64,000 nt of DNA from Variovorax sp. PAMC26660 (GCF_014302995.1 NZ_CP060295.1:5447501-5511500), one strand, 5' to 3'; positions 39,001 through 44,914 are shown, counted from the first letter of the stretch. The notes: generated by a model not told the origin, from the sequence alone. Program-made: numbers and translations.

Positions 39001-39792
39001 TTCGGCATCGAGGGCGCGGCGCCCAAGGCGGTGGGCACGCTGATTCCGGGCGTCATCACCCAGGGCGCGGGCGACATCTCGCTGTATTCGCTGGGCAGCA
39101 TCCTGCTGGGCCAGAGCCGGATCATGACCACCTTCGGCGGCAGTGTGCTGGGCTGGTCGGCCGAGGGCGACATCAACGCCGGCCGGGGCTCGAAGACCAC
39201 GCTGGTCTACACGCCGCCCAAGCGCGTGTACGACCGCTGGGGCAACGTGGTGCTGTCGTCTGACGTGCCGAGCACGGGCGCGGGCATTGCCACGCTGAAC
39301 CCGATTCCGGAAGTGCCGGCCGGCGACATCGACCTGATCGCGCCGCTGGGCACCATCGATGCGGGCGAGGCAGGCATCCGCGTGTCGGGCAACGTGAACC
39401 TGGCGGCACTGCAGATCGTGAACGCCGACAACGTGGCGGTGCAGGGCAAGAGCACAGGGCTGCCGGTGGTCGCGTCGGTGAACGTCGGCGCGCTGACCAA
39501 CGCCAGCGCGGCCGCCTCGCAGGCGTCGGCAGCGGCGCAGGACGCGATGCAGCGCGATCGCGCGGCACAGCGGCAGGCCTTGCCGTCGGTGTTCACCGTG
39601 CGCGTGCTGGGCTTCGGCGACGAGTCCGCGGGCGGTGCGCCGGGTGCCGGCGAAGTCAGGCGCAAGCCGGCGGAACAGGCGAGCTACGACTCGTCAGGCT
39701 TCATCCAGATGGTGGGACACGGTGCGTTGACCGACGCGCAGATCGCGCGCCTGAGCGAGAACGAGCGCCGCGGCCTGCCGCGCGGACGCTAG
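27001..39792 (+). CDS. Giant filamentous haemagglutinin family exoprotein (TpsA-like, DUF3739 type), complete
   Basis: A 4263-residue secreted exoprotein. An extended signal peptide ends near APAHAQ (residue 46). The TPS secretion/haemagglutination domain lies around residues 160-290 (TVEQTADKAILNWETFNVG, NRNGIVFNGTAQVDTRNL). A long right-handed beta-helix of Gly/Ala/Asp-rich repeats follows to about residue 3700. Near the C-terminus are a globular part with GGREYNDENGVRYGSYLRGR and a DUF3739-type region (SKTTLVYTPPKRVYDR, IDAGEAGIRVSGNV). It has a C-x4-C pair (nt 33142-33159) and a cysteine-bearing block (nt 36200-36370), matching the paralogue at 1..10322. An LPAGTVL-like block spans nt 35420-35860. 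It is the likely output of the STN-sigma-FecR genes before it. The needed TpsB pore is not in the window. Confidence 0.95.
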   Translation: MNTHEGHNKRKQGAVVHAKSFRISPLAQAMALALAAGAATAPAHAQQRAFSPGWFNAKGAAQATATATGMLPNGLPASSLTNPAGQQQRANEQLKQSISNLNLAARGIAAQQAAQAAARAAAQNDPSVPDGLAEGGLKVDTNSLTAGWLNARPLTGDSQKNVDGRTVVTVEQTADKAILNWETFNVGKNTTVAFAQQKDWAVLNRVNDPAARPSQIQGQIKGDGTVMVVNRNGIVFNGTAQVDTRNLVAAATQFDDAQFQSGGVYGNGLTPNFKNAQGRVEVQAGARISTPAPASATQGGGYVLLLGSEVRSAGEIATPGGQTLLAAGDSFAIRKGVGTDGNQTSTTRGNEVAVTLAADSKAGLVVNTGLIQAPTGDVTLAGREVVQNGVVLSSTSVNARGTVHLAATGAAGKVTLGEGSTTAIVLDTSGTTALDSQRTALMAPAVPQEGQSFSLAGNDRRDLSRVDVASGGTVEFQKDSLTLATGGQVVVDARQRSLVREGARIDVSGAVGVKLTMESNNVKINVQGNEQRDAPLNRDSKNLNNNDLWIDRRTLVFVPGGTNGYQGERWYTGGGLLEVGGYLGTQGHTVGEWMAQGGAVSFTGGDVVTQRGSSINLSGGTLDVLTGTINQSWLKGADGRLYEVSKAPGDLKYTGVYKGFEDEHVRWGKNATGFFYNPLIGPQKRLENGYTVGRDAGMLIVGTKGAVLEGDIVGETFQGDRQTQAPQAGLDGYRQSTSAAPQRGQLIVGNYDAYFDKNTGTLYRRLDPAGIKNAVLGDTAQGIAAGLDLATVLPAERRDTLYLDTDQLSGFKLGAVRVATTGSIAVTGALQAGNGGNITLYSPGVKVDADLVAHGGSIQLGNVLEQISNNYLKDTSYIRPPADGTASVVLAGGAKLDTSGLWANVLKNPLDAGGLAYRNGGIVSLRSMGDVVLGNGSVVDVSSGAGLLAKARQQGGKGGSVTLEADGFNTGNGHVALDGAVLRGQGVDGGGTLTVQTSRIAIGDTSGTALADTLMLGANFFDKGFSRYVLIGNHGLTVADGALIDVTMPVYRFGANAQDLAIGGKPADALELWTPPLYQEDASKAVLTQRKGASLSLQAGTSTTLAKELPMVQAVVGRGAAINVDPGQAIEVRSVGQLTVDGTLRANSGRIVLNTVDISNTELDKATAQAHARSIWIGEQGVLDASAHAATATDVNGKRYGLVRDGGSIVIGGEIDTALGKTTASQDFIVVRPGALLDASGTHAVLDVPGMGATDVASNGGSISLASYNGLYLNGTLRAFAGGARAAGGTLAVVLDTPGLRLHLDPLEQAQDRVRRHRVLVLGVEQGAPLAPAALKPGVDDGILEYGQGRIGTDTVRRGGFDNLSLFSGSTLAFEDGVDLRMRQSLQIYAGGLALAKNAPDDAHVSLAAAQVRLAGSMTSITREVLRAPVAEGGVVRVPSGTRLELSGDLIDVRDGMGHGVAGKVAMLDSKSESPVTDLAAFGQITLASTGDLRFLQGRSDVGTSTSLVVPGSLTLRAAQIYPATGVVALVSAGMAPDGKYRPDTKLRIEGTGATPDVPYSAFGDLTMRAAVIEQGGVVRTPLGHLTLGDALTTDIRLLPGSLTSVSGGGLNMPYGGTVDGINYLYNGKQVKLTGVGAGDSFNRNLTIGLSFMGASVQGQEGAALDLSGGGNLTGAGFVSGRGGSTDARFSPLMQIGANGGFTLPGLATNPVYAIVPGAQPAVAPTGAEKGAVDPLVGQQITIGAGVPGLPAGTYTLMPSTYALQKGAFRVELNGAGGLGAPTRTQAMRNGSWLAASQLSVGRTGVGDTLFRQAIVTSADVLRSYSQYNETGYADFVRADALRVGVPRAMLPVDARNLHLLLAPGAGADAFRFSGAARFQAGEGGRGGSVVAAASNATTGLEVVAAGAPATPGFKGVTYDAGTLSGMNVSRLVIGGMQGAVYGQGGNVIKTGDNVQSVVVRQGAVLSAPEVFLSAVGVSSAIALSVVVEQGARINTIGRGKAAYDSTDGFVYDASGQMLMVSNGRVSTLPVPPSEGTQDNRRLQIGVCSSASCSGQTELYSEGTIAMVTPDRFEMGDAVRYGTRHLTLAVRGINVGDNAALAAAAANNTLPPGLAMSQSLLDRLLRGDRQYGAPALETLELSASGGVNFFGTAALDTIDPATGKSTMAQLVLATPAIYGQGGAGDVATIRTGRLVWQGMTTAPTSVASGGAGTGSGTLNIEAERIEFGYGPNSQPSGLDDTARLVLGFADVNLEASERVSANHKGSLSVYQSQGAYEAGKGYAYSGGNLSIVAPLLTGEAGSVNRITAGGSLRVAAPTGTAAAATGDAALGAELSLRGHDVTLDTAVALPSGKLTVSAERDLTLTDRAVLDLAGRKVPFNDVTKYSAGGDLVLESLHGNLRQAAGSVIDISAQNNRAGTLKAMALDDAAGTVDLQGRILGASSGRYDAGGTLVPFLAGSVEVRARQLGDAEFAALNQRLNDGGVFGARSFQLRQGDLAIGNGLKAGEVNVSLDNGSLTVTGTIDASGERVGRISLAAKNNLTLAGSAVLDAHGSTLRVDSHGKIIDSPNRAMVELTSHNGQLTLGSGARIDLRHGTNAKVGGEPGQNDGMARGTLELNAGRTGETSGDIRIDASGSIAIDGARSIAVNGTWRYDDARFGTDAAATGRPYQVIDQAYLDAKHLQSTAFIDNALANTALMNGKLAGLNNARYADAFHLRPGVEIVSKTPDGDMVVQGDIDLSGYRYASANPHAQKTGVYGSGEVGKLAIRAGGNLDIFGSINDGFMPPPATQDDGGWLLLPGTNLLGGDVVVPRGGVVLADGTVFEAGVTLNYDLPIRPMDFGAGQLIPTTSVLAAPLELKVGTVLSADVRDASGALLYAAGSIVGGTSVTLPVGTRLGAGMRLPSNATLSGVVWPKGVPLPGDGTKYVMNGAVTLPLGAVLPAGTNIKLPDGVASVNLRPDGAGRLWAAAAMLPEGSQSWSVRLLAGADLDAADNRIVQVHPAAGQGNLRLADSHYGLFGKLLPPKGAQLWTQFAQDDLGSLGIEVKAGEPIDAKWLEDMGAGTIESLCANTPAYCVLKSAWGWSQKAADDLAQSGVTVKVGDPVDPQVVGNVDDFCMSSPEYCVSANKPEYAPTPASVRFSVVRTGAADLDLLAAGNLRMDSLFGVYTAGASSQAARAGDPYNLPRAVGPNGTVLNDVDGAYEKFVNGGAQSLARAWYPASGGNLTLKAGGDLSGDIMLRRTDSGAGRPNPADTGFDSSAIGNWLWRQGTGGTFGGANDQPTAWWINFGSYAGVGKGVADKLLGFTGFGTLGGGDLRVDVGGNAGTQTLRGAKLEGFTDNRRSQGLVLAVGGTGRVLADGSLSLTGGGDVQLRVGGALNSLDRPFLQGSGGDVDAALNGVVVNLRGDVQLQAGSIGSLPLTFGTYSVQQSPRETRAYDPYTATRGMAQGGIVLAPGDANYTLSTRGDLVVKGVIDPTRENFPNATPFSANGLSGQGRSWFSLWTPNTAINLFGAGGNLVPVAGGTGIAATDSAYVYPSILSAVAASGSLFYGDSATAIDTGTGTALLLAPAANGRLEFLARDSIYAGGNTVSQSGAAAAALATPLHPAFTGTAIDGTGFGNLSGGNSLQDADRRPLFAFGADTVSGEAVGTGPARFYAVRGDLVGVSSGRIMRFTTEDEMRAGQTWYDGAQPVWMMAGRDIVSSGTPIGGADIVNGYKMPSFRSTGNLFVHQKPGDISVISAGRDILFSTFNVAGPGTLEITAGRDIRMDGTASVSSLGPVVPGDSRPGASIAMLAGVGAGGPDYAGFAQRYLDPANLMQSGQPLADQAGKVVKNYHGKLKLGDWLRAEHGYSGDEAGAAAWMAQRQASLDAEAGKPRRVLANDYRQASQLYLVNWLEASQGYGGNGGAQEALAFFNALPPEQQRSYLRGVYFAELKEGGREYNDENGVRYGSYLRGRNTIASLFPGTRYKGDITMFGSAGINTLFGGDIALLTPGGRQVFGIEGAAPKAVGTLIPGVITQGAGDISLYSLGSILLGQSRIMTTFGGSVLGWSAEGDINAGRGSKTTLVYTPPKRVYDRWGNVVLSSDVPSTGAGIATLNPIPEVPAGDIDLIAPLGTIDAGEAGIRVSGNVNLAALQIVNADNVAVQGKSTGLPVVASVNVGALTNASAAASQASAAAQDAMQRDRAAQRQALPSVFTVRVLGFGDESAGGAPGAGEVRRKPAEQASYDSSGFIQMVGHGALTDAQIARLSENERRGLPRGR

Positions 39793-39809
39793 CCGACGAC
39801 GTCGCCGCC

Positions 39810-40370
39810 ATGATGTCGTTCTCTTGTGTGCCCTGCGGTGATGCCGCAGGGGGAGCTGCCGCCGTTGCCGCGCCACCGGATTTCCAGGCGCTGCTGGTGG
39901 CGAACTACGCGCAGTTGCACCGGCGGCTCGCGCGGCACCTGGGCTGCGCCGATGCAGCCACCGAGGGCCTGCACGACGCGTGGCTGCGCCTGGCCGACGC
40001 GGCGTATGCGGCCTCCGTGCAGAGCCCGGTGGCCTACATCTACCGCGTGGCCTGCAACGCCGCGATGGACCGCGTGCGCGCCGACCGCCCCTGGCAGTAC
40101 GCCAGCGATGCGCAAGACACGCTCGAACACCTCGTCGACCAGGCGCCAGGCCCGGAGCTGATCGCCGAGGCACGCTCCGACCTGAAGGCGGTCGAGCGCG
40201 CGATGCGGGGGCTGCCGAACCGGCACCAGGACATTCTGGTCGCCCTGCGCGTGCATGAACTGACGCGCCAGGAGGTGGCGGTGCGGCATGGGCTGTCGCT
40301 GCGGCGCGTGGACACCACGCTGCGGCAGGCGCTGATGCATCTGCCGTTAGGCCGGCAGATTGCGGCATAA
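39810..40370 (+). CDS. Second ECF sigma-70 factor
   Basis: A 186-residue ECF-type sigma factor starting 17 nt after the giant exoprotein stop. Region 2 lies at about residues 27-97 (ATEGLHDAWLRLADAAYA, SPVAYIYRVACNAAMDRV) and region 4 at about 120-178 (LPNRHQDILVALRVHEL, then HTH RQEVAVRHGLSLRRVDTTL). The layout resembles the sigma factor at 25294..25842, so the two are paralogues, but no FecR-like gene follows; the next gene is a 76-residue unknown. Its anti-sigma partner may be the FecR at 25873 or lie elsewhere. It may drive the other exoprotein copy or form a feedback loop. Confidence 0.85.
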   Translation: MMSFSCVPCGDAAGGAAAVAAPPDFQALLVANYAQLHRRLARHLGCADAATEGLHDAWLRLADAAYAASVQSPVAYIYRVACNAAMDRVRADRPWQYASDAQDTLEHLVDQAPGPELIAEARSDLKAVERAMRGLPNRHQDILVALRVHELTRQEVAVRHGLSLRRVDTTLRQALMHLPLGRQIAA

Positions 40371-40407
40371 ATTGGCGAAAAGTAATACTTAGGAATCAAA
40401 TTATTGA

Positions 40408-40419
40408 TATTTGCAAATA
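40408..40419. promoter_or_regulatory. AT-rich palindrome TATTTGCAAATA in promoter region
   Basis: A perfect 12-bp palindrome in a conspicuously AT-rich 70-bp gap (40371-40441) within otherwise GC-rich DNA, 22 bp before the start of a small gene. It may mark a promoter or operator for that gene. No clear -35/-10 pair can be assigned. Confidence 0.3.
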
Positions 40420-40441
40420 AAAGGATTACGGTGACTCCACC

Positions 40442-40672
40442 ATGGACACCGCAAGGCTCGACATCGCAGTACCAGCAGGCTGGAAGTGTTGGATCGAGCT
40501 CAAGCGAACGCCGAGCGGCACTTACGCCGGCATCGCCGAGCTGAGCCTGAGCGGCATTCCGCGCTGCGCGCTGGTGATCACCCAGCAGCTTTCTTGGGAC
40601 GCGGCGGTCGAGCGCGCCACGTTGCGCGCGGGCCATTTCGTGCGGCAATGGGGGCCGGCGCGGGAGCACTGA
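40442..40672 (+). CDS. Hypothetical 76-residue protein
   Basis: A small soluble protein (MDTARLDIAVPAGWKCWIEL... QWGPAREH) with one cysteine in each of its two predicted beta-strand regions, and no signal peptide. ATG at 40442 follows an AT-rich leader with AAAGGATTACGG, a possible though distant ribosome-binding site. It lies 71 bp after the second sigma factor and before the phospholipase gene. I do not recognise the family. Good codon usage and a clean start make it more likely real than not. Its position suggests it might respond to, or modulate, the sigma factor, but nothing in the sequence shows this. Confidence 0.5.
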   Translation: MDTARLDIAVPAGWKCWIELKRTPSGTYAGIAELSLSGIPRCALVITQQLSWDAAVERATLRAGHFVRQWGPAREH

Positions 40673-40815
40673 TTCACTGCTTTTTTCCTCCATGAACCGG
40701 AGGCATTCGGCGTGCCCGCAACACCGGGCCCGCGGCCCGCAGCGTGTTCGGCGGGCGCATGGTAGAAACCGCCACCCCACGTTTTCTTCTCTTGCGCCGC
40801 ACCGCCATCGTCTCC

Positions 40816-42441
40816 ATGCCGAACCTCCAGGACCGGGCCGACAAACCGCATGCCCGGTGGCTGGCGTGGCTGCTGTTCGGCATCGCAGCCTTGTTCCTGG
40901 CCGGTTGCGCAGGCTTGCCCACCGACGTGCAGCGCAAGCCTTCGACGGCAATCACGAACGGCGCAGACACCACGCTCGGCCGCCTCGTGCAGGCGGCAGC
41001 GCCGCCCGGCGAACCGCTGAGCGGCTTTCGCCTGCTGCCGATGCCCCAGTTTTCGCTGCATGCGCGCATCGAACTGGCACGCCGCGCGCAGCGCTCCATC
41101 GACGTGCAGTACTACCTCGTGCAGAACGACGAGACCGGGCGCTACCTGTTGCGCGCGCTGGGCGACGCGGCCGACCGTGGCGTGCGCGTGCGGCTGCTGG
41201 TGGACGACCTCTATACCGCCGGCGCCGATCCGCTCTTCACCAGCTTCGCCTCGCGCCCGAATGTCGAGGTGCGGCTGTTCAACCCGTTCCCCGCGGGGCG
41301 CGACCGCTTCGGCACGCGCCTGGCCGCGTCCTTCCTGGACTTCGACCGCATCCACCGCCGCATGCACAACAAGCTGTACGTGGTGGACAACACGGTGGCG
41401 GTGATGGGCGGGCGGAACATGGCCAACGAGTACTTCCTGCGCGACGGGGGCTCGAACTTCATCGACATCGACACGCTGGTGGCGGGCGCCGTGGTGCCCA
41501 AGCTGTCGTCGCTGTTCGACATGTACTGGAACAGCCCGTACGTCTATCCGATCGAGTCGCTGGTGGCCTCGGGCAGCGAAACACCGCAGCAACTGCGCGA
41601 GCGTTTCGACCGGCTGACCACCGGGCCGGCGCAACTGCATCCCGAGGAGCCGGACTCCACCGACCTGCTGGGCAACAACCCGCTCGCCAAGGACCTGGAC
41701 GCGCGTGTGCTCAAGCTCACCTGGGCACGTGCCGAGGCTTATGCCGATCCGCCGGACAAGGCGCTCGCGCCCACGGAGGAGGGGCGCGGCCTGCCCGCCG
41801 ACGAGTCGAAGGACAGCGTGCTCTACAACCTGCAGCGCTACCTGCGCGGCGCCGAGAACGAGATCATGCAGACCACGCCCTACCTGATTCCGGGGCGCGG
41901 CGGCATGGAGACGATCCGCCTCGTGCGCGGCAACGGCGTGAGCTACAGCATCGTGACCAACTCGCTGGCGGCCACCGACGAATCGCTGGTGCACATCGGC
42001 TACCGCCGTTATCGCGCCCAGATGCTGCGGCTGGGCGTGGAGCTGTACGAACTGAGCCCCAAGCGGGTGGAGCAGACCAAGCGCTTCGGCATGTACGGCT
42101 CGGCCAGCGGGCGGCTGCACGGCAAGTCGGCGGTGATCGACCGCAAGATCGTGTTCATCGGCTCGATGAACTTCGACCCACGCTCGATGCTGCACAACAC
42201 CGAGATCGGCCTCTTCATCTTCAGCCCGCAGATTGCGCAGCAGCTCACCAGCCTGATCGGTTTCATCCGGCTGGACGGTGCCTACCAGTTGCAGTTGGGG
42301 CCCAGCGGTGCCATCGAATGGGTGAGCCCGGCTGCGGGGGATGCGGCCGACACCATCTTGCACACCGAGCCCGAAACGCATTTCTGGGCGCGCTGGAAGC
42401 TGGAGCTGCTGGCACCGCTGGTGCCCGAGAGCCTGCTTTAG
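40816..42441 (+). CDS. Phospholipase D family lipoprotein
   Basis: A 541-residue cell-envelope protein of the phospholipase D/cardiolipin-synthase superfamily. The lipobox LFLAGC near residue 31 makes it a lipoprotein when started at ATG 40816; ATGs at 40759 and 40744 are in frame but push the signal peptide inward. Two HKD motifs are intact: HNKLYVVDNTVAVMGGRN in the first half and HGKSAVIDRKIVFIGSMN in the second, so catalysis is plausible. Proteins of this layout act on phospholipid head groups or polyphosphodiesters in the periplasm. It converges on the small lipoprotein gene, and the two stop codons overlap (42438-42441). Confidence 0.88.
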   Translation: MPNLQDRADKPHARWLAWLLFGIAALFLAGCAGLPTDVQRKPSTAITNGADTTLGRLVQAAAPPGEPLSGFRLLPMPQFSLHARIELARRAQRSIDVQYYLVQNDETGRYLLRALGDAADRGVRVRLLVDDLYTAGADPLFTSFASRPNVEVRLFNPFPAGRDRFGTRLAASFLDFDRIHRRMHNKLYVVDNTVAVMGGRNMANEYFLRDGGSNFIDIDTLVAGAVVPKLSSLFDMYWNSPYVYPIESLVASGSETPQQLRERFDRLTTGPAQLHPEEPDSTDLLGNNPLAKDLDARVLKLTWARAEAYADPPDKALAPTEEGRGLPADESKDSVLYNLQRYLRGAENEIMQTTPYLIPGRGGMETIRLVRGNGVSYSIVTNSLAATDESLVHIGYRRYRAQMLRLGVELYELSPKRVEQTKRFGMYGSASGRLHGKSAVIDRKIVFIGSMNFDPRSMLHNTEIGLFIFSPQIAQQLTSLIGFIRLDGAYQLQLGPSGAIEWVSPAAGDAADTILHTEPETHFWARWKLELLAPLVPESLL

Positions 42442-42704
42442 CGAACGGTCGACATGACCGTCGCACGACACCTGGCGCGGTCGAGGTGGGTGGGCAGCAC
42501 GATGCAGTTGTCGAAGGCGCGTTGCTGCATGTCGCTGAGCCTTGGCCTGTCGCGGGCAGGCGGCGACTCCCGCTCGGACTCGTAGTAGGGGCGCGAGGGC
42601 GGGGCGCCGTAGTACTCGTAGTCCCGATCCCGGCTGTGGCGATTGGTCTCGCAACCGGCAAGGCATAACAAGGCCAACATACCGCCCCAAACAAGCAGAC
42701 GCAA
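42438..42704 (-). CDS. Small lipoprotein of unknown function
   Basis: An 88-residue lipoprotein. I chose the TTG at 42704 because a GGAG ribosome-binding site lies seven bases upstream and the product then starts with a textbook lipoprotein signal (MRLLVWGG, lipobox CLAGC). A longer frame from 42800 has no such features. After the lipid cysteine comes a charged Tyr/Pro/Arg/Ser-rich linker (DRDYEYYGAPPS), then a short helical tail with two cysteines (DNCIVLPTHLDRARCR) that could form a disulfide. The stop shares bases with the convergent phospholipase stop. No family recognised. Confidence 0.6.
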   Translation of the reverse strand: MRLLVWGGMLALLCLAGCETNRHSRDRDYEYYGAPPSRPYYESERESPPARDRPRLSDMQQRAFDNCIVLPTHLDRARCRATVMSTVR

Positions 42705-42961
42705 AATTCTTCTCCGTTTCGAGGGCGGGCTGCAAAAGGTGCCCGGCCTCGGTGGCGCAAAGCTTAGTGCCGCATCCGGGGCGCAAGCTGAAGGGATCAT
42801 GAATGCCTGATGAATGGCCGATGGGGCAATGCATTCACAACAAGCTGTGCGGCGGCATCCATAAAAAAGGGGATGGTGGGCAGGAGGGGGTCATCGAAGA
42901 ATCGCCACGCTCGTGTGACGAGTTGATTCTTTTGTTTGACCTCCTTCATCCAGAACCCTCC

Positions 42962-44869
42962 ATGAAAACAAATTCTGCGACCCCGGCTGCTTCGAACCAG
43001 TTCTACAAGACGACGCGCTGCGCATGCGCCGTGGCGCTCCTGATCTCGCTCGTCGCCTGCGGTGGGGGCGGAGGCGGCGGCGGCGGCGAGTTCGCCGGCT
43101 TTCCCGTCGGCGGGGGCAACACCCCGCCGGCGAGCGATCCGCCGGCCGTGGCCCAGGGCTTCTCGGGCACGGCGGCCGCCGGCCTGCCGCTGTCGGGCAG
43201 CGTGACCGTGAAGGACGCGAAGGGCGCCACCAAGACGGTGCCGCTGTCGACCGACGGCAGCTACAAGGTCGACGTGACCGGCATGACCGGGCCCTTCGTC
43301 TTTCGCGCCGAAGGCACGGTGGGCGGCCAGCGCACGGTGATCCACTCGGCGGCCACCCCCGCCGATGCCAACGGCACCATCAACATCACGCCGCTGACCG
43401 ACCTCGTGGTGGCCAACATCGCGGGCCGGCTGGCCGACAAGTACTTCGACAGCGGCGACTTCGGCTCGCTGACGGCGGCCGAGCTGAAGGCTGAGTCCGA
43501 AGGCCTGAAGGCCAAGCTGCTGCCGGTGCTGCTGGCCATGGGCGTGGACGCGAGCATCGACCTGCTGCGCACCGCCTTCACGCCGCTGTCGAGCGCACTG
43601 GACAAGGCGCTGGACGTGCTGCGCGTGAGCGTGGACCCGGTGACCAACGTGGCAACCATCACCAACATCGTGACGCAGCAGCAACTGGTGGACGACCTGG
43701 CCGTGAAGGCCGCCGCCGAAACCGCGACCACACCGCTGAGCGGCGATGGCATGGCCACGGCGGCGGACGACATCACGCTGATCCGCAAGGTGCTGTCGGA
43801 CTACGTGGGCAAGTTCGCGAATGGGTTGCCGTCGCCGGCCGAACTGACGCCGCTGCTGACGAGCACGGACCCTGTCACCGGCGCCTACGACTTCCGTTCT
43901 TCCGACATGACCGCGGCCGACTTCGTCAATGAATCGGCGGCGGACGTGAACCTCGTCGGCGCCAGCTTCGCGGATGTGGTGATCCAGAAGATCAACTACA
44001 CCATCGACGCCAACAACCAGAGCCCGCGCGCCTTTGTCGAATTCACGCACAAGGACAAGAACGGCGTGGCCTTCAGCAACAACCAGGGCATGCAGATCGT
44101 GAAGGGCACGGACGGCACCTGGCGGCTGCGCGGCGACGGGCGCGTGCTGGACCTCAATCCGCACGTTCAGGCCATCAAGGACAACGCAACGGGCTGCGTG
44201 AGCTCCGCGCTCCAGTTCTCCATCAAGGACCTGGATACGGGCAACAGCGGCAACGTCGCTTCGGTGGTCGTGACCGGGCCGGGGCTTCCTTCGGCCGGCC
44301 TGCGCCATATGCGCCCATCGAGCGGAGGCCTCTGGTTCCTGCAGGGTTCCAGCAACAACAATTTCTTCTACCTGGCGTCGAACTGCAGCAACCTGCCCCC
44401 AGGGTTCGTGGCAATGGCCGAGAGCGATATCGCTGCGATTCCCGCGAGCCCCGAGTACACATTCACGGCGTACAAGAGCGACGGCGTGACGATCGCGCAG
44501 CGCGGCGGCTTCGACATCGTCTACAAGCACCGCTTCCACGGCCGTCCGCTCACGCTGGCGGAAACTTCCGCCGTTGCCTTCCCGAGCTTCACGACCTCGC
44601 CGGCCCTGGCTTCCTACAACGGTGGGGGTGACTTCACGGTCAGTGCAACGGGCCTGAACCCCGGCTTTTCTGCGGAGTTCTTCCTGAACCTGATGACGGG
44701 CCCTTCCACCGGATCGCAGGACCAGTCCGACGTGGCGCCATCGACCGCGGGTGCCGCGTCGAAGACCTTCAATCTGCCGCTCGTGTCGGGTCCGTTCGCC
44801 TACCGGAACATGTATGTCAGCACGCGTGACGTGAACTGGCGCGACATCGTGGTTCGCGATCAGAACTGA
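42962..44869 (+). CDS. Large secreted lipoprotein with poly-Gly linker
   Basis: A 635-residue lipoprotein (lipobox SLVAC, Cys33) followed immediately by about nine glycines. The next 80 residues form an SdrD/carboxypeptidase-regulatory-like beta domain (SGSVTVKDAKGATKTVPL, GSYKVDVTGM). The middle is helical (ADKYFDSGDFGSLTAAEL, LVDDLAVKAAAETA) and the C-terminal half is beta-rich and Asn/Ser-rich. ATG at 42962 gives the signal peptide; more upstream codons in frame add nothing. Burkholderiales surface lipoproteins often share this architecture, but no specific function can be given. The Gly-rich coding run is a potential slippage site. A terminator lies 20 bp after the stop. Confidence 0.75.
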   Translation: MKTNSATPAASNQFYKTTRCACAVALLISLVACGGGGGGGGGEFAGFPVGGGNTPPASDPPAVAQGFSGTAAAGLPLSGSVTVKDAKGATKTVPLSTDGSYKVDVTGMTGPFVFRAEGTVGGQRTVIHSAATPADANGTINITPLTDLVVANIAGRLADKYFDSGDFGSLTAAELKAESEGLKAKLLPVLLAMGVDASIDLLRTAFTPLSSALDKALDVLRVSVDPVTNVATITNIVTQQQLVDDLAVKAAAETATTPLSGDGMATAADDITLIRKVLSDYVGKFANGLPSPAELTPLLTSTDPVTGAYDFRSSDMTAADFVNESAADVNLVGASFADVVIQKINYTIDANNQSPRAFVEFTHKDKNGVAFSNNQGMQIVKGTDGTWRLRGDGRVLDLNPHVQAIKDNATGCVSSALQFSIKDLDTGNSGNVASVVVTGPGLPSAGLRHMRPSSGGLWFLQGSSNNNFFYLASNCSNLPPGFVAMAESDIAAIPASPEYTFTAYKSDGVTIAQRGGFDIVYKHRFHGRPLTLAETSAVAFPSFTTSPALASYNGGGDFTVSATGLNPGFSAEFFLNLMTGPSTGSQDQSDVAPSTAGAASKTFNLPLVSGPFAYRNMYVSTRDVNWRDIVVRDQN

Positions 44870-44888
44870 TGACGCATCCGACGCATTG

Positions 44889-44914
44889 AAAAAGCCCTCG
44901 GAAGGGGGCTTTTT
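44889..44914. terminator. Rho-independent terminator, bidirectional
   Basis: Perfect arms AAAAAGCCC (44889-44897) and GGGCTTTTT (44906-44914) give a GC stem flanked by an A-run on one side and a T-run on the other. It therefore works on both strands, between the convergent ends of the large lipoprotein and the NlpD-like gene. Confidence 0.85.

Noticed and set aside
1..39792. Short regular repeats in the exoproteins as a possible CRISPR array
   Set aside because: The repeats are coding beta-helix units of varying sequence, without constant repeats separated by unique spacers.
42797..44539. 580-residue minus-strand frame
   Set aside because: Antisense shadow of the poly-Gly lipoprotein; Arg/His/Val-rich without a fold.
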